The notes under the pieces were generated by a model that searched no databases, had not been told where the DNA came from, and was given only the letters and a program-made list of their open reading frames with translations. From Cymbomonas tetramitiformis (lineage: Eukaryota > Chlorophyta > Pyramimonadophyceae > Pyramimonadales > Pyramimonadaceae): a stretch of 17,357 nucleotides of DNA. Positions within the stretch are counted from its first letter, which is position 1, and the number at the start of each line of letters is the position of its first letter. Location of the stretch: contig LGRX02015631.1 of assembly GCA_001247695.2 (NCBI GenBank), positions 1 through 17,357 on the forward strand, in the 5' to 3' direction. Made by a program: the position numbers and the translations under genes. Of this stretch, positions 1 through 8,468 are shown piece by piece.

Positions 1-172
1 TTAATTCCTTCAAAAAATGTTCAAAATGTTCATACTGCTTAAATTTGATATAATTAGGTGTTACTGATACCATATAACACCCTAATGTCACTGTAGGTGA
101 TAAGGGTCGCTGTAACCTACACACCCTAAAATGCCACTATATAAAAGTAAAACACTCTGTGTTTGGCATTTT

Positions 173-352
173 GGTCATGCTGAAATCAGCACAATCATGA
201 CCAATATATCGGGCAACAACCCAAGAACTGTAGGGCAGCAACCCTAGAACGGTATGAGCTGCTTCCTTTAAGGACTGCATGCTACATAAATGAGGTATTA
301 TGGCACTTGACAACTGCCTGTGGAGTTCACACTTCCTTGAGGAGGGAAGAAG
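173..352. repeat. Dispersed repeat family, copy 1
   Basis: The copy opens with an inverted pair GGTCATG (173-179) and CATGACC (196-202). Two adjacent 22-bp units follow (211-232 and 233-254; GGGCAACAACCCAAGAACTG type). It ends with a block from about 302 that runs CTTGACAACTGCCT and then CACTTCCTTGAGGAGGGAAG. The same order of parts recurs at 1661-1868. The purine-rich end could be a polypurine tract of a retroelement, but no coding part or LTR pair is visible to confirm that. Confidence 0.55.
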
Positions 353-1263
353 GTGGAACCATATATATATATATTTACACCTCATTATATAATGTACAGA
401 CATAATACATGTACAAACATAGATATATATATATCACACACACATATCCATTTTATATTCCGATCTGGTGATTTCTGATGGATTGCTTTTGATAAAACCA
501 CTGCATCCACAAGTAACGTTGAAATCTGTACAACGTTAAACCCACCGTCACTAACAAAGTGTAAACTCGGATGGGAAACTACATCCCAATGACTATAAGT
601 TGACTATTGCTCAGCATTTACATTTTCGAGTAAGGGCGGAATGCTTAATTATATATATAACATATAACCTGATACCATGCTTAATAGCACATCATTGGAT
701 CAGAAGAAGATAGTTATAATATATATATATCCCACCTGATACTTTGGCACTATAGCCGTACATAAGAGTGGGAAGGACAGGTGCATCGCTGTAGGACTGG
801 TTGATATAGTCCCAGTACTGAAGGCAGAATGTGGCACCCGAATACCAGCTGATAACTGTTGGGTGACCACCATGCAAAACCTTCCAAGCGTAAATCCTTT
901 GTCCTAAGATGCAAGTGAATTGTTCATAATATGTTGGCATCACATAAAAACATTCTGAGGAAATCCCTATATATTCATATGAGTCGTCATCACTACAAAT
1001 GACATGGGTTTCGAATCGTCGAAATGAGTATACTCCGATGAATTCATTAGTACAGAACAGCTCCTGAGATTATTCCTCCGGCTGGATTGCAATCATTCAC
1101 AATCCCTGTACATTCCGGTGACAAAATTTTGCACTGGACTGATCACCACATTTGTGATATAATCTGTGATATATAAATCATCAGAAAAAGCGTCGCAATC
1201 AGTACAATGCTGTCTAAAACTCACAAAGATGAGTAATAGATTTCTTCAGATGTAATAAATTGA

Positions 1264-1374
1264 GGCACAATGTGACCTACGCTAAAATCGCGCATGCTCG
1301 GGCACTGTATTGTGACCTGCGCTAAGATCGCGTATGCATGGACACAATATGACTCGTGCCGATGACGTGAACGC
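1264..1374. repeat. 37-40 bp tandem array, about three units
   Basis: Units start at 1264, 1301 and 1341. The first two are close copies with the core GTGACCTRCGCTAARATCGC. The third keeps GACACAATATGACTCGTGC and then runs into GATGACGTGAA, which is also found at about 1680-1690 in the dispersed repeat. A partial match (GGCACTCTATTGTGA) recurs at 5885, so the array belongs to the same repeat family. Confidence 0.6.
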
Positions 1375-1660
1375 ATTTCATACAACCCCCGGTACGAGCG
1401 GACAAGGTTGACTGCCACAACATCACATCTGAAATCAATAAATCACTCAGAGAGAAGGTGTTGACATCAGTACAGCACCATTATACATATAGTCACGAGG
1501 AGTTTAAAGAAGACACAGTCCCTCCGATATTGACAAACATGGCACACATATTACCATGCTCTCTGATCATATATTTAATACCCCACAGCATACGATGATG
1601 GTAATAGCAAACCACTTCGCCGCTGGAGGGTAGTGTTGTATTTTATACAACACATACATG

Positions 1661-1868
1661 GGCACTATATGACCCACGCTGATGACGTGAATTCGGGCTG
1701 CATCCCAAAAACTGCGATGCACCTTCGGTGCAATGGGCTGCATCCCGAGAACTGCTGTCCAGCTTCATAGTAAGCTTCCACGTCATCACATAGAGGTCGG
1801 ACCTCTGTTGTATTTAAACGGCGCTTGACAACCGCCTAGCAATACACTTCCTTGAGGGGGGAAGATGA
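1661..1868. repeat. Dispersed repeat family, copy 2
   Basis: This copy has the same order of parts as 173-352. GGGCACTATATGACCCACGC leads into GATGACGTGAATTC, followed by two 22-bp units at 1695-1715 and 1735-1755, here 40 bp apart. The ending GCGCTTGACAACCGCCT, CACTTCCTTGAGG and GGGGAAGATG occupies 1821-1868. Differences from copy 1 are scattered substitutions and small indels, so the copies are old. Confidence 0.55.
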
Positions 1869-2580
1869 TAAGCTAAAAATACAACAAAAAACCAAATAAC
1901 TAATAAAGACAAATAATAAAACAAGTAAGTTGCATCATCGTTTTTGTTTTGGTAATCATGACTATATACAGTCAAACCATGCAGAATTCCATGAAGTTGA
2001 CACACACATGTATCGAACATTTCTAAGGTCATCAGCCATGACGTACATATGAGCTTGATTTTGAAGACCCAGACATTTGTATACATCTGGTCTAGCATGT
2101 ATCCAGACTAGAATTGTATATTGACTCGGTGCAAGCACTATAGCCTCTGCCACCGATGATCATTGAAAAAGGGCAACCATTCTTGATATTTCATACATAT
2201 CATCTGATTGGATCATTAAAGGTGTCAAGATTACTCAATGCAATATGCAGGCTACGGCCTGAGTACAACACCTAGATAGGTCAAAGCCACCGAGCTGACC
2301 AATGCAACATAAATGCTAGCTGCCTTTAAAGGCTACATAATAAGTCTATTGCCCTTATGTCTTGAAATGTATCCGTGTATTGGCATCTCTTTGAGGTAGT
2401 CATGCCTGCTGAATAAGCCATACTGGTCATTTTGTCTTCATTGATCATTACATATCTGATCATACCGCCATTGCACAAAGCCTATTCAGTGAGATTATTA
2501 TATCACGAGGCATTTCAGTGGTGCACATTAAAAAAAAATACAGTGCAACAGAGATTATCAGCTCTTCATCAGACCTTTTA

Positions 2581-3434
2581 ACCCCTAAGGGGCGGATGGA
2601 ATTTCTTGCAAAAAACGGTGTTTTGGGGATTGTAGGCATTGTCGCGTATCGCGGACATCGATGTGCATTTACGTTATCATGTATGTTGTGTATGACCACC
2701 ATGTAACTTTAAGAGCGCCATAACATGCATCCGTGCACCATATATATTCAGATTTTCGGCATATCCAACCCAGTTTTCATGATTTTGGGACATGTAAAAT
2801 TTCTCCAATCTCCTATTACAACTTACATTTCGACTTCGTTGGGTGACTATCGTCATGAAAACTTGGGGATTGGTCACATGAACATATTCCCACCCGGTAG
2901 CGCACCTGTATACCGGCAAATATACCGACTATGAGCAAAAACGCCCCCCAAAACACCAAAAAAACACCCAAAAAACACTTAATTGTAAATGTTTTCCATA
3001 CTTAAGGAATGCTTTCCCATACTTAAGCGCAATTGAAGGCGATTGCTTCCTATTTGTGGGGATATATAGCATGTGTCATGCAAACAACCATGCAGGGGAC
3101 GCTAGTGGACATTGGGCACGCGACATGCCTTCACAACTCCACCCAATTGGGCGGGATCGTCGGGTGTAAGCCTTGATTCGTATATTTTAAGACAAAATTC
3201 AAGCTCTAAAAGGCAAGTTTTCAAGAATCGTCGTAATTGAAAATGTTTCTATGTGAGATATATGTCCTATATGGACTACCCATCCCAGTGATTAGTCATT
3301 TGCGACATACACACAGGTAGGTGCACGCGCCTTGGAATGCATATTTCGGCAAGCCAAGGCCATGTAGAACCACTTGGATGCACATTCCCACAATCGAATC
3401 CGTCCGTATACGGTACAAACCGCCCCTTAGGGGT
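2581..3434. mobile_element. Inverted-repeat element with TA flanks (mariner/MITE-like)
   Basis: A 15-bp sequence ACCCCTAAGGGGCGG begins at 2581, and its exact reverse complement ends at 3434. Both ends are directly flanked by TA (2579-2580 and 3435-3436). That is the target duplication expected of the Tc1/mariner superfamily. The 854-bp interior has only short open frames on both strands (for example 2725-2934 plus and 2677-2919 minus), and I recognise none as transposase, so a non-autonomous element fits. It also contains an A/C-rich run near 2936-2980 and a duplicated TTTCC(C)ATACTTAAG at about 2993-3025. The TIR core CCCCTAAGGGG is nearly self-palindromic, so orientation rests on the outer TTA and inner CGG bases. 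Confidence 0.5.
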
Positions 3435-3688
3435 TAAGGTTAGGTTGTTGTCAGATGTATTGATTTATCGGACACCACATCTCAGAGGTCTATCCATCAT
3501 GGAAGACAGAGTCCGTGCAACCATGGCTATACAGCCTCCAACATAGCTAACATAGCTATCCAGCCTATATGACCCAACCGTTGGTAAACAGCCTCTACGC
3601 CGTATGGCTAAAGATGGCAAGTAAGCTCTTCGGTCATTCTTGGGCATAGTCGGCCAATTCAGGATATTTATCCCGAAACTCTCCAAGA
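3435..3688. other. Spacer between two inverted-repeat elements
   Basis: This short non-coding spacer contains the near-duplicate phrase AACATAGCTA at about 3540-3558. The minus-strand open frame over 3465-3761 runs across the border of the next element and has no recognisable motif, so I read it as chance. Confidence 0.4.
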
Positions 3689-4772
3689 TGGCTACTATCC
3701 CATGGTGCTTGTGGGAGGACCATAATCGATTATGGTCCTCCCACAAGGACCAATGTTGCAAGAATTTAATTGGGCATTGGTTCGGATCTAGAAGGCGCGC
3801 CCAATGATTTTTAGTATCAATGGGACATATACAGTATTAATTACTTCGATGCTTGGTCCGGCCTCGATCCACCCAATATATCCATGGCGTTCGCATTTGC
3901 GACAAGCACCCTCAACTTTTTCAGATTGCATTTTTTTGAAAATTTAAAAAGGCACAAAAAGATACGTTATCTTCAATAATTTTTTGGGAATAGTATGTGC
4001 AGGCTACACCTGCGTCCATGCGATCATATCGATCTTATACACATGTCCCCATCATATTTGGGTCATACGTCATGTTGGAGTGCATATATTGGCCATCTCT
4101 AATGCGCATTAACAACCGTACACCTTTTTAGTCGGTTTTTTAGCCGGGATGGGATAATCGGTGCAAACATGACCCATTATCCACGATGCCCGCTAGAGTG
4201 CATTCACAGTGTGGTAGGAGCGTATGGTGCTTAAAATTTTGAAGTATATCCATAAAATGATTTTTTGAAAGCTTAACATAAGCCATATGGGCAAGTATGT
4301 GAGCGATGTGCACTCGTTAGCTCGACGCGAAGTGAAAATTAGAAGTGCAAAAATCACAAAATCCTTATTTCACTCGGGAGTGATCAACCGCCACGGTAAA
4401 CGAGAGCTCAGATGGCGACTAGAGTGTGGACTATCCAACTAAGTTTTCATAGTTGGTCATAAACTCAAGGTGTGCGACCATGAGCGGCCAACACCGCGCA
4501 CCATGCAACCGCTAGGACGCTTAAAGACTATGGTCCTTGTGGGAGGACCATCTTTTTTCGACGATTTCGATAAAAAAACATATCAAAAGCGCACCCTTTA
4601 AGCACGCCCCTCTAGCACACGCGTGGACGATCCTGTAGGAGAAATTATTCAATTGACTCATAAATATGATGCCAAAAGCACGTATACGCCTCAACGATCC
4701 ATGTGGCACTCATACATAATAGTCATCGCGCGTTGGTCCTTGTGGGAGGACCATGAATTTGGATAGTAGCCA
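3689..4772. mobile_element. 1,084-bp inverted-repeat element with AAGA flanks
   Basis: TGGCTACTATCC (3689-3700) is matched by its exact reverse complement GGATAGTAGCCA (4761-4772). AAGA lies immediately outside on both sides (3685-3688 and 4773-4776); AAGAT could be the duplicated word if the terminus is one base shorter. Just inside both ends lies a self-complementary 20-mer TGGTCCTTGTGGGAGGACCA or its near copy (3703-3722, 3733-3752 inverted, 4734-4753), plus an internal copy at 4531-4550. No transposase frame is present. The arrangement of short TIR, subterminal hairpins and short target duplication suggests a non-autonomous DNA transposon. The superfamily is not clear from a 4-5 bp duplication. 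Confidence 0.5.
3708..3747. repeat. Perfect 40-bp palindrome
   Basis: Bases 3708-3727 are the exact reverse complement of 3728-3747, with no spacer; the centre is TAATCGATTA. It is formed by two 20-bp subterminal hairpin repeats of the surrounding element facing each other. DNA this symmetrical can extrude as a cruciform and is often unstable when cloned. Confidence 0.85.
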
Positions 4773-4784
4773 AAGATTGTCGAG

Positions 4785-5310
4785 CTACTCATGTTTTCCA
4801 TGTGTCATATGAAAACAGCCGACATACCGCCCTATGCCAGGAGTCATCTCCTTCAGCAAGGGGAAGTGGGTTATGCTGTACCAATTGACCAGTCTGATCA
4901 TCATAAAAGTGACAGATTTGAGAAAATCGATTGAAACTTGTATTGAAAATGACTCTTCCTTAAGATAAGGTATTACACCTAAGGGAATAAAGGTTTCATC
5001 GTCTGAAATAGGAAAGGAGTTTTCCATTGACTCTAGTTCCTGAATCCAGAATCACATAAAAAATATATTATATCCTATGCATGTAGAAAGTACATTAGAT
5101 TCAGATTCTGAGCATACAAGTGGACTTGAATGCACTCGGGTTTGTACTGAGTTGCAATTGTCCAAAGTTTTATTCTGACATCACTACTTATTTGTGGAAT
5201 AGCATACAATGGTATAAACCATCCACATATAGATTGACACCATACTTGTGGTTTTATATCATTTTGGCACATAAGACACGCATGCTTCATTGAGGAATTA
5301 TGACTCTTTG
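4785..5310 (-). other. Two short minus-strand open frames, coding status doubtful
   Basis: Open frames of 80 codons (4785-5027) and 71 codons (5075-5290) follow each other on the minus strand in different phases. Neither has a domain I recognise. Their base composition is as AT-rich as the surroundings, unlike the exons of the desaturase. They could be relics of a mobile element or chance frames. Confidence 0.15.
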
Positions 5311-5316
5311 AAAGCT

Positions 5317-5458
5317 CATTCTGGAATGTTTAGAAATTTGTCGCCTCGTCCATTAGGCCACGAAGTCTTGGGAAAAGCCATGGCGGGACTCGAACCCGCA
5401 ATCTGCAGATGGTTTCCAAGCGCAGTTCATTCTCATTCTGGAAAGTTACAGAAACTTT
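5317..5458. repeat. Direct repeats flanking the tRNA-like sequence
   Basis: CATTCTGGAATGTTTAGAAA begins at 5317 and a diverged copy, CATTCTGGAAAGTTACAGAA, begins at 5434. Each extends a few bases further to TTT (5339 and 5458). They bracket the tRNA-like block directly. They may be an old target-site duplication or part of a tandem duplication that included the tRNA-like sequence. Confidence 0.45.
5342..5409 (-). tRNA. tRNA-Arg-like halves in reversed order (relic or permuted)
   Basis: Read on the minus strand, a 3' half comes first (5409 to 5376): TCTGC, AGATT, then the T-arm GCGGG-TTCGAGT-CCCGC with a perfect B box, then CATGGCT. After an 8-bp gap that carries part of a T run comes a 5' half (5367 to 5342): GACTTCG, TG, the D-arm GCCT-AATGGACG-AGGC with a good A box, then G. 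Both halves resemble eukaryotic tRNA-Arg. The order is that of a permuted tRNA gene. However, GACTTCG does not pair well with CATGGCT, and no anticodon stem partner for TCTGC follows the D-arm. Two truncated tandem tRNA or SINE copies are therefore as likely, and a functional tRNA is not claimed. Confidence 0.45.
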
Positions 5459-6454
5459 AAATTAGTGGCAAATAGTCATCAACAAGTCACAATTCTGTCG
5501 GCATTGAAATGACACATTCATCATTCATACTTCTTTACCATGACAAGTCTCTGAATAGTGTATGCCCAAAAATAAAATGGGTACCATTGAGATAAGTGAT
5601 CATGTACTGAATAAGATTCATATATATACATATCACTAGGCGATGCCATGTTCTAGTCACAATGAAATAACATACCAGCCATTCATCAAGAACAAAAATA
5701 CATGTCGTAATAAGTTGTTATCACTGCACACACTAAATTTGTGAGCCGTCTACGACAATAGAGAAATGAGATTCATATTCTTGATTGACTCTCTATTAGC
5801 TTCCATACCAAAGTGAGCTTCGGTACCATCACTAGCTTCGTTGTTCATTATGACAATCATTACCCAGAAACATTGTCTAAAATTAGGCACTCTATTGTGA
5901 TCCTGAACCAACAATGTATGTGGGCTACAACCCAAAAAACTGCATATTGAATCATAGTGAATTGACATTGGCATTTGACATCATCTGGCATTCGCCACAT
6001 TCAAAAGCGTCAGGCATGTTGCCGGTATGACGTAGAGAAAATCGGTGTTCATATTGACATTGTTACCTCGAAAGCACTTGATTCGATGAGTAATCTCAGT
6101 CTGATTTTCTATCAAACCATTTTTCACATAACATAATAATTGAATGGCATTGTCCATCACCATTTGATTGGTTTGATGCACCTCTTTTTAAAGGGGGAGG
6201 AAGGAGTATAGATTCATTCATTCTTCATACAGCTGCCACAAATTGATTTACATCATTTTGATTTTACATCATTGTGACTTTGCTTGGAAGATTAAAAATC
6301 TTATCAAAAGTTCCAGCATCTGTGTATAGCAGTCATAAAGTTTGATGCCACGATACATCATGCCGATGGAAGCATCAAATGAAGTCTTTATTTGACTTAC
6401 TGACACATGAAGTTCATTATGAAGAAATCATAGATGCATATTTCTCCGGCTCTA
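5459..6454. other. Non-coding stretch with one repeat-family copy
   Basis: AT-rich DNA. A partial copy of the dispersed repeat lies at 5885-5943 (GGCACTCTATTGTGA followed by a 22-bp unit GGGCTACAACCCAAAAAACT at 5922). A purine-tract relative is at 6181-6206, and GATTTACATCATT is nearly duplicated at 6244-6272. Minus-strand frames 5981-6181 and 5750-5974 are in the same phase, separated by a stop, without recognisable content. A possible last exon of the decayed gene at 6455-6990 may extend to about 6418. Confidence 0.4.
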
Positions 6455-6990
6455 TCATATTATATGAAGGGCACTGACAATCTGACATAGGAGAACGATG
6501 GTTTTGTAAAATGTGAATAAGCTATATTGTAAGCTTACGACCATTACTTTGACGTCAACAACCTGAGATGCTGATTGTTGAATTTCAAGAGTTAAAGGAT
6601 TCGTCGAATCAGCCTTGGTAACATGTATTTTGATTGATGAATTGTTGATCCATGGTTTTCCCCCAAATCTAAGAGAAGTTGGCGCACAAGTTGTTGCCGG
6701 TGTCTGAAGGGAAACACCAAAGCCAAAGGATTGCCATTTGTGCCATTCAGGCATCGAATTCCATAACAGCAAAGCCGAGTGAGTGAGATCCGCCACTCTA
6801 GCTATTTGCCCGTCATTCCTTCCAGGTTCATGACAAGAGACAATTCATCAAAGTCATACACCAATGCATACGTCACATGCATGGTTGCACAGTTTGTATC
6901 CGAATGCAATCCCATAGAGGTTAAGCATCTAGACAGCAACTCTGGCCAACAAAAGCCGTCCTGTCTTCGGATATCTTGAGCATTCTCATT
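6418..6990 (-). pseudogene. Decayed or split coding stretch, unknown product
   Basis: On the minus strand one frame runs from about 6990 to 6810 and includes WPELLSRCLTSMGLHSDTN and later YALVYDFDELSLVMNLEG, ending at a TAG near 6808. A second frame, shifted, starts near 6830 and runs to 6535 with VADLTHSALLLWNSMPEWHK, FGFGVSLQTPATT and KIHVTKADSTNPLTLEIQQS. A strong donor GTAAGC follows at 6534. An acceptor near 6475 would join in phase to about 18 more codons before a stop. The composition looks like protein rather than chance, but I know no family for it and find no clean start. It could be an intron-containing gene or a frameshifted transposon remnant. Confidence 0.3.
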
Positions 6991-7464
6991 TCCAACTCCA
7001 TTATGGTCAAGGAAGCATCATGCCTGTGCCTCGCCGAGACGCTGCTCCTCAAAGCCGCACACTTGAGGCGAGCCTTACGAGACAATGACCTTTGGCCTGT
7101 GGGGCGTCAACCCCTTATAAAATCTTGAACACTTGTTAGCACCTGGATAAATTTATCATGATGCAACTTAAGTGGGATTATAAGTTCCACATAATCATAT
7201 TATCTACGTATGCTGAAGGCATAACTGCCGCATATGGTCACGATAGGTCGCAGCTTCTATAACATTGTGGCTTCTGAGTCAAAAGCTGATAGCCGATGAC
7301 TTTTGCCAATAATTGCCGACCGAATAATAATCAGGGCTGCATCCCAAAAACTGCAGGGTTACATCCCTAACATTTTTACCCTGCATCAAATTGATACAGT
7401 ATGACAGGAGCGGGAATTTATCCTTCCTTGCTGAGGTGTAGTGAGCCTTGTACAAATCATACCC
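6991..7464. other. Non-coding stretch with tandem 22-bp repeat units
   Basis: Two adjacent members of the 22-bp family lie at 7334-7354 and 7356-7371 (GGGCTGCATCCCAAAAACTG, then a shortened GGGTTACATCCC form). Apart from these I see no gene or regulatory site. A minus-strand frame at about 7095-6950 with many K, R and E residues is open but lacks a start. Confidence 0.35.
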
Positions 7465-7833
7465 TTACACAGATACGCATATATGCGGGTACCAATATCT
7501 GTGAAAAACTGCTAATGCTACCTTTGCCAGACCGTGGTTTGTCATTCGGATCTTATGGCCAATAATCCGAGCTACCGGATACTGAGGTGGACGGAGTTGT
7601 GATCCTGAGTTATGCTTGACACACATAACTAAAACGAATTTCACATTAGTACGTTGTCGAATCCACTCTATGAAATGTTCGTCAAAGCGCGCGTACCGGA
7701 CCGAAAAATAAAAGGAGCACTGGGGCAGATCGGGTGAAGGATTTAAAGTGGACTCATAGAGACCCTCCAATATCTCGTTAAGCAGGGCCCACTCCGTTTG
7801 CATTAAAACAAGCCCCAAAATCGGGCTCTCCAT
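7465..7833 (-). CDS. Hypothetical protein fragment, unknown family
   Basis: A 122-codon frame with an ATG and a balanced, protein-like composition, including FDEHFIEWIRQRTNVKFVLV and RIIGHKIRMTNHGLAKVALA. I recognise no domain. Part of it (the part reading YESTLNPSP, near 7735-7778) has a diverged copy at 8180-8222, so at least one piece has been duplicated into the repeat array upstream. The frame 8096-7803 overlaps it in another phase and mainly covers repeat DNA. It may be a remnant of a mobile element gene or one exon of a split gene (a possible donor GTAGCA lies near its end). Confidence 0.3.
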   Translation of the reverse strand: MESPILGLVLMQTEWALLNEILEGLYESTLNPSPDLPQCSFYFSVRYARFDEHFIEWIRQRTNVKFVLVMCVKHNSGSQLRPPQYPVARIIGHKIRMTNHGLAKVALAVFHRYWYPHICVSV

Positions 7834-8222
7834 AGTATTTCTGTGAACTTCGGGGAAGTAAGCTCTCTGAAGGGAGGAAGAGGTGGATGCATTATATAAA
7901 GCCGTAAAAACATATTTCGTTTTTTAATCGTCACTCTGAAATACGATACGAACGGCAGCGCAATATCTATCCGTAACGTAAACCTCGGAAGATACCTTGA
8001 AACGTCACTCTGAAATACGATACGCAATTCATGGGGGCTACATCCTAAGAACTGTAAACCTTGAAACGTCACTCTGAAATACGATACGCAATTCATGGAT
8101 ACCTTGAAACGTCACTCTGAAATACGATACGCAATTCATGGGGGCTACATCCTAAGAACTGTAAGGCTAAATGCCTAAGGTGAGGGTTTAAAGTGGACTC
8201 AGTTCCCCCCAATATCCTAAAA
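7735..8222. repeat. Duplicated 44-bp segment (7735-7778 and 8180-8222)
   Basis: GGTGAAGGATTTAAAGTGGA at 7736 and GGTGAGGGTTTAAAGTGGAC at 8180 continue alike through ACTCA and CCCYCCAATATC. The first copy lies inside the minus-strand frame 7465-7833; the second lies outside any long frame. Confidence 0.6.
7929..8164. repeat. Tandem repeat of 64-bp and 43-bp units
   Basis: Units at 7994-8057 (64 bp), 8058-8100 (43 bp) and 8101-8164 (64 bp) all start with ACCTTGAAACGTCACTCTGA and are almost identical over their first 42 bp. The longer units add a member of the 22-bp family (GGGGGCTACATCCTAAGAAC, 8034 and 8140). A single core CGTCACTCTGAAATACGA also stands alone at 7929-7950. The near-identity implies recent amplification, unlike the older dispersed copies elsewhere. 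Confidence 0.85.
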
Positions 8223-8329
8223 ACACCTTGAGGGACGCCTCATCGGTGTAAGAAGACTGGTACCAGCTCAACAACAAAGACATCAAAGACATATACAAAG
8301 GTATGCACCCTATATTGTGAGGTCACAAC

Positions 8330-8376
8330 TCTTTTAAGAGGGGAGATCTGTCAGGGATATGACCGATGACATATGT
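8330..8376 (+). mobile_element. Possible polypurine tract and LTR start
   Basis: A purine-rich run AAGAGGGGAGA (about 8335-8346) is followed by TGTCAGGGATATGAC from 8349. That layout is what borders the 3' LTR of Ty3/gypsy-type elements, whose LTRs commonly begin with TGT. No second LTR, primer-binding site or pol coding is in the window, and the far end of an LTR cannot be placed. A solo LTR or chance resemblance are both possible. Confidence 0.25.
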
Positions 8377-8468
8377 GTCATACATGTCATACCTGTCATA
8401 CATGTCATACAATGTGATGTGATGTGATGTGATGTGATGTGATGTGATGTCATGTCATGTCATGTCAT
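8377..8468. repeat. Compound short satellites: GTCATACAT, GTGAT, GTCAT
   Basis: About 3.7 units of the 9-mer GTCATACAT (8377-8410) are followed by seven units of GTGAT (8414-8448) and four of GTCAT (8449-8468). The three units are related by substitution and deletion, which suggests slippage from one ancestral motif. Confidence 0.9.

Larger units (their letters stand above)
1..2570. other. AT-rich, repeat-filled non-coding region
   Basis: No reading frame here has a recognisable domain, and open frames are under about 95 codons. The stretch holds AT microsatellites near 361-374, 422-434 and 716-730, two copies of a dispersed repeat (173-352 and 1661-1868), and a short tandem array (1264-1374). 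The minus-strand frames covering 137-403 and 1814-2098 share a similar stretch only because they lie over the two repeat copies, so I do not call them genes. Confidence 0.6.

Noticed and set aside
2460..2934. Opposed short frames at the left end of the TA-flanked element
   Set aside because: They include the TIR itself and lack transposase motifs.
5020..5060. ILDSGT motif on the minus strand, like a retroviral-type aspartic protease
   Set aside because: The frame around it is only about 20 codons long and no neighbouring gag or reverse transcriptase frame is visible.
7929..8164. CRISPR-like array
   Set aside because: The repeats are adjacent tandem units with no unique spacers, and the window is eukaryotic.
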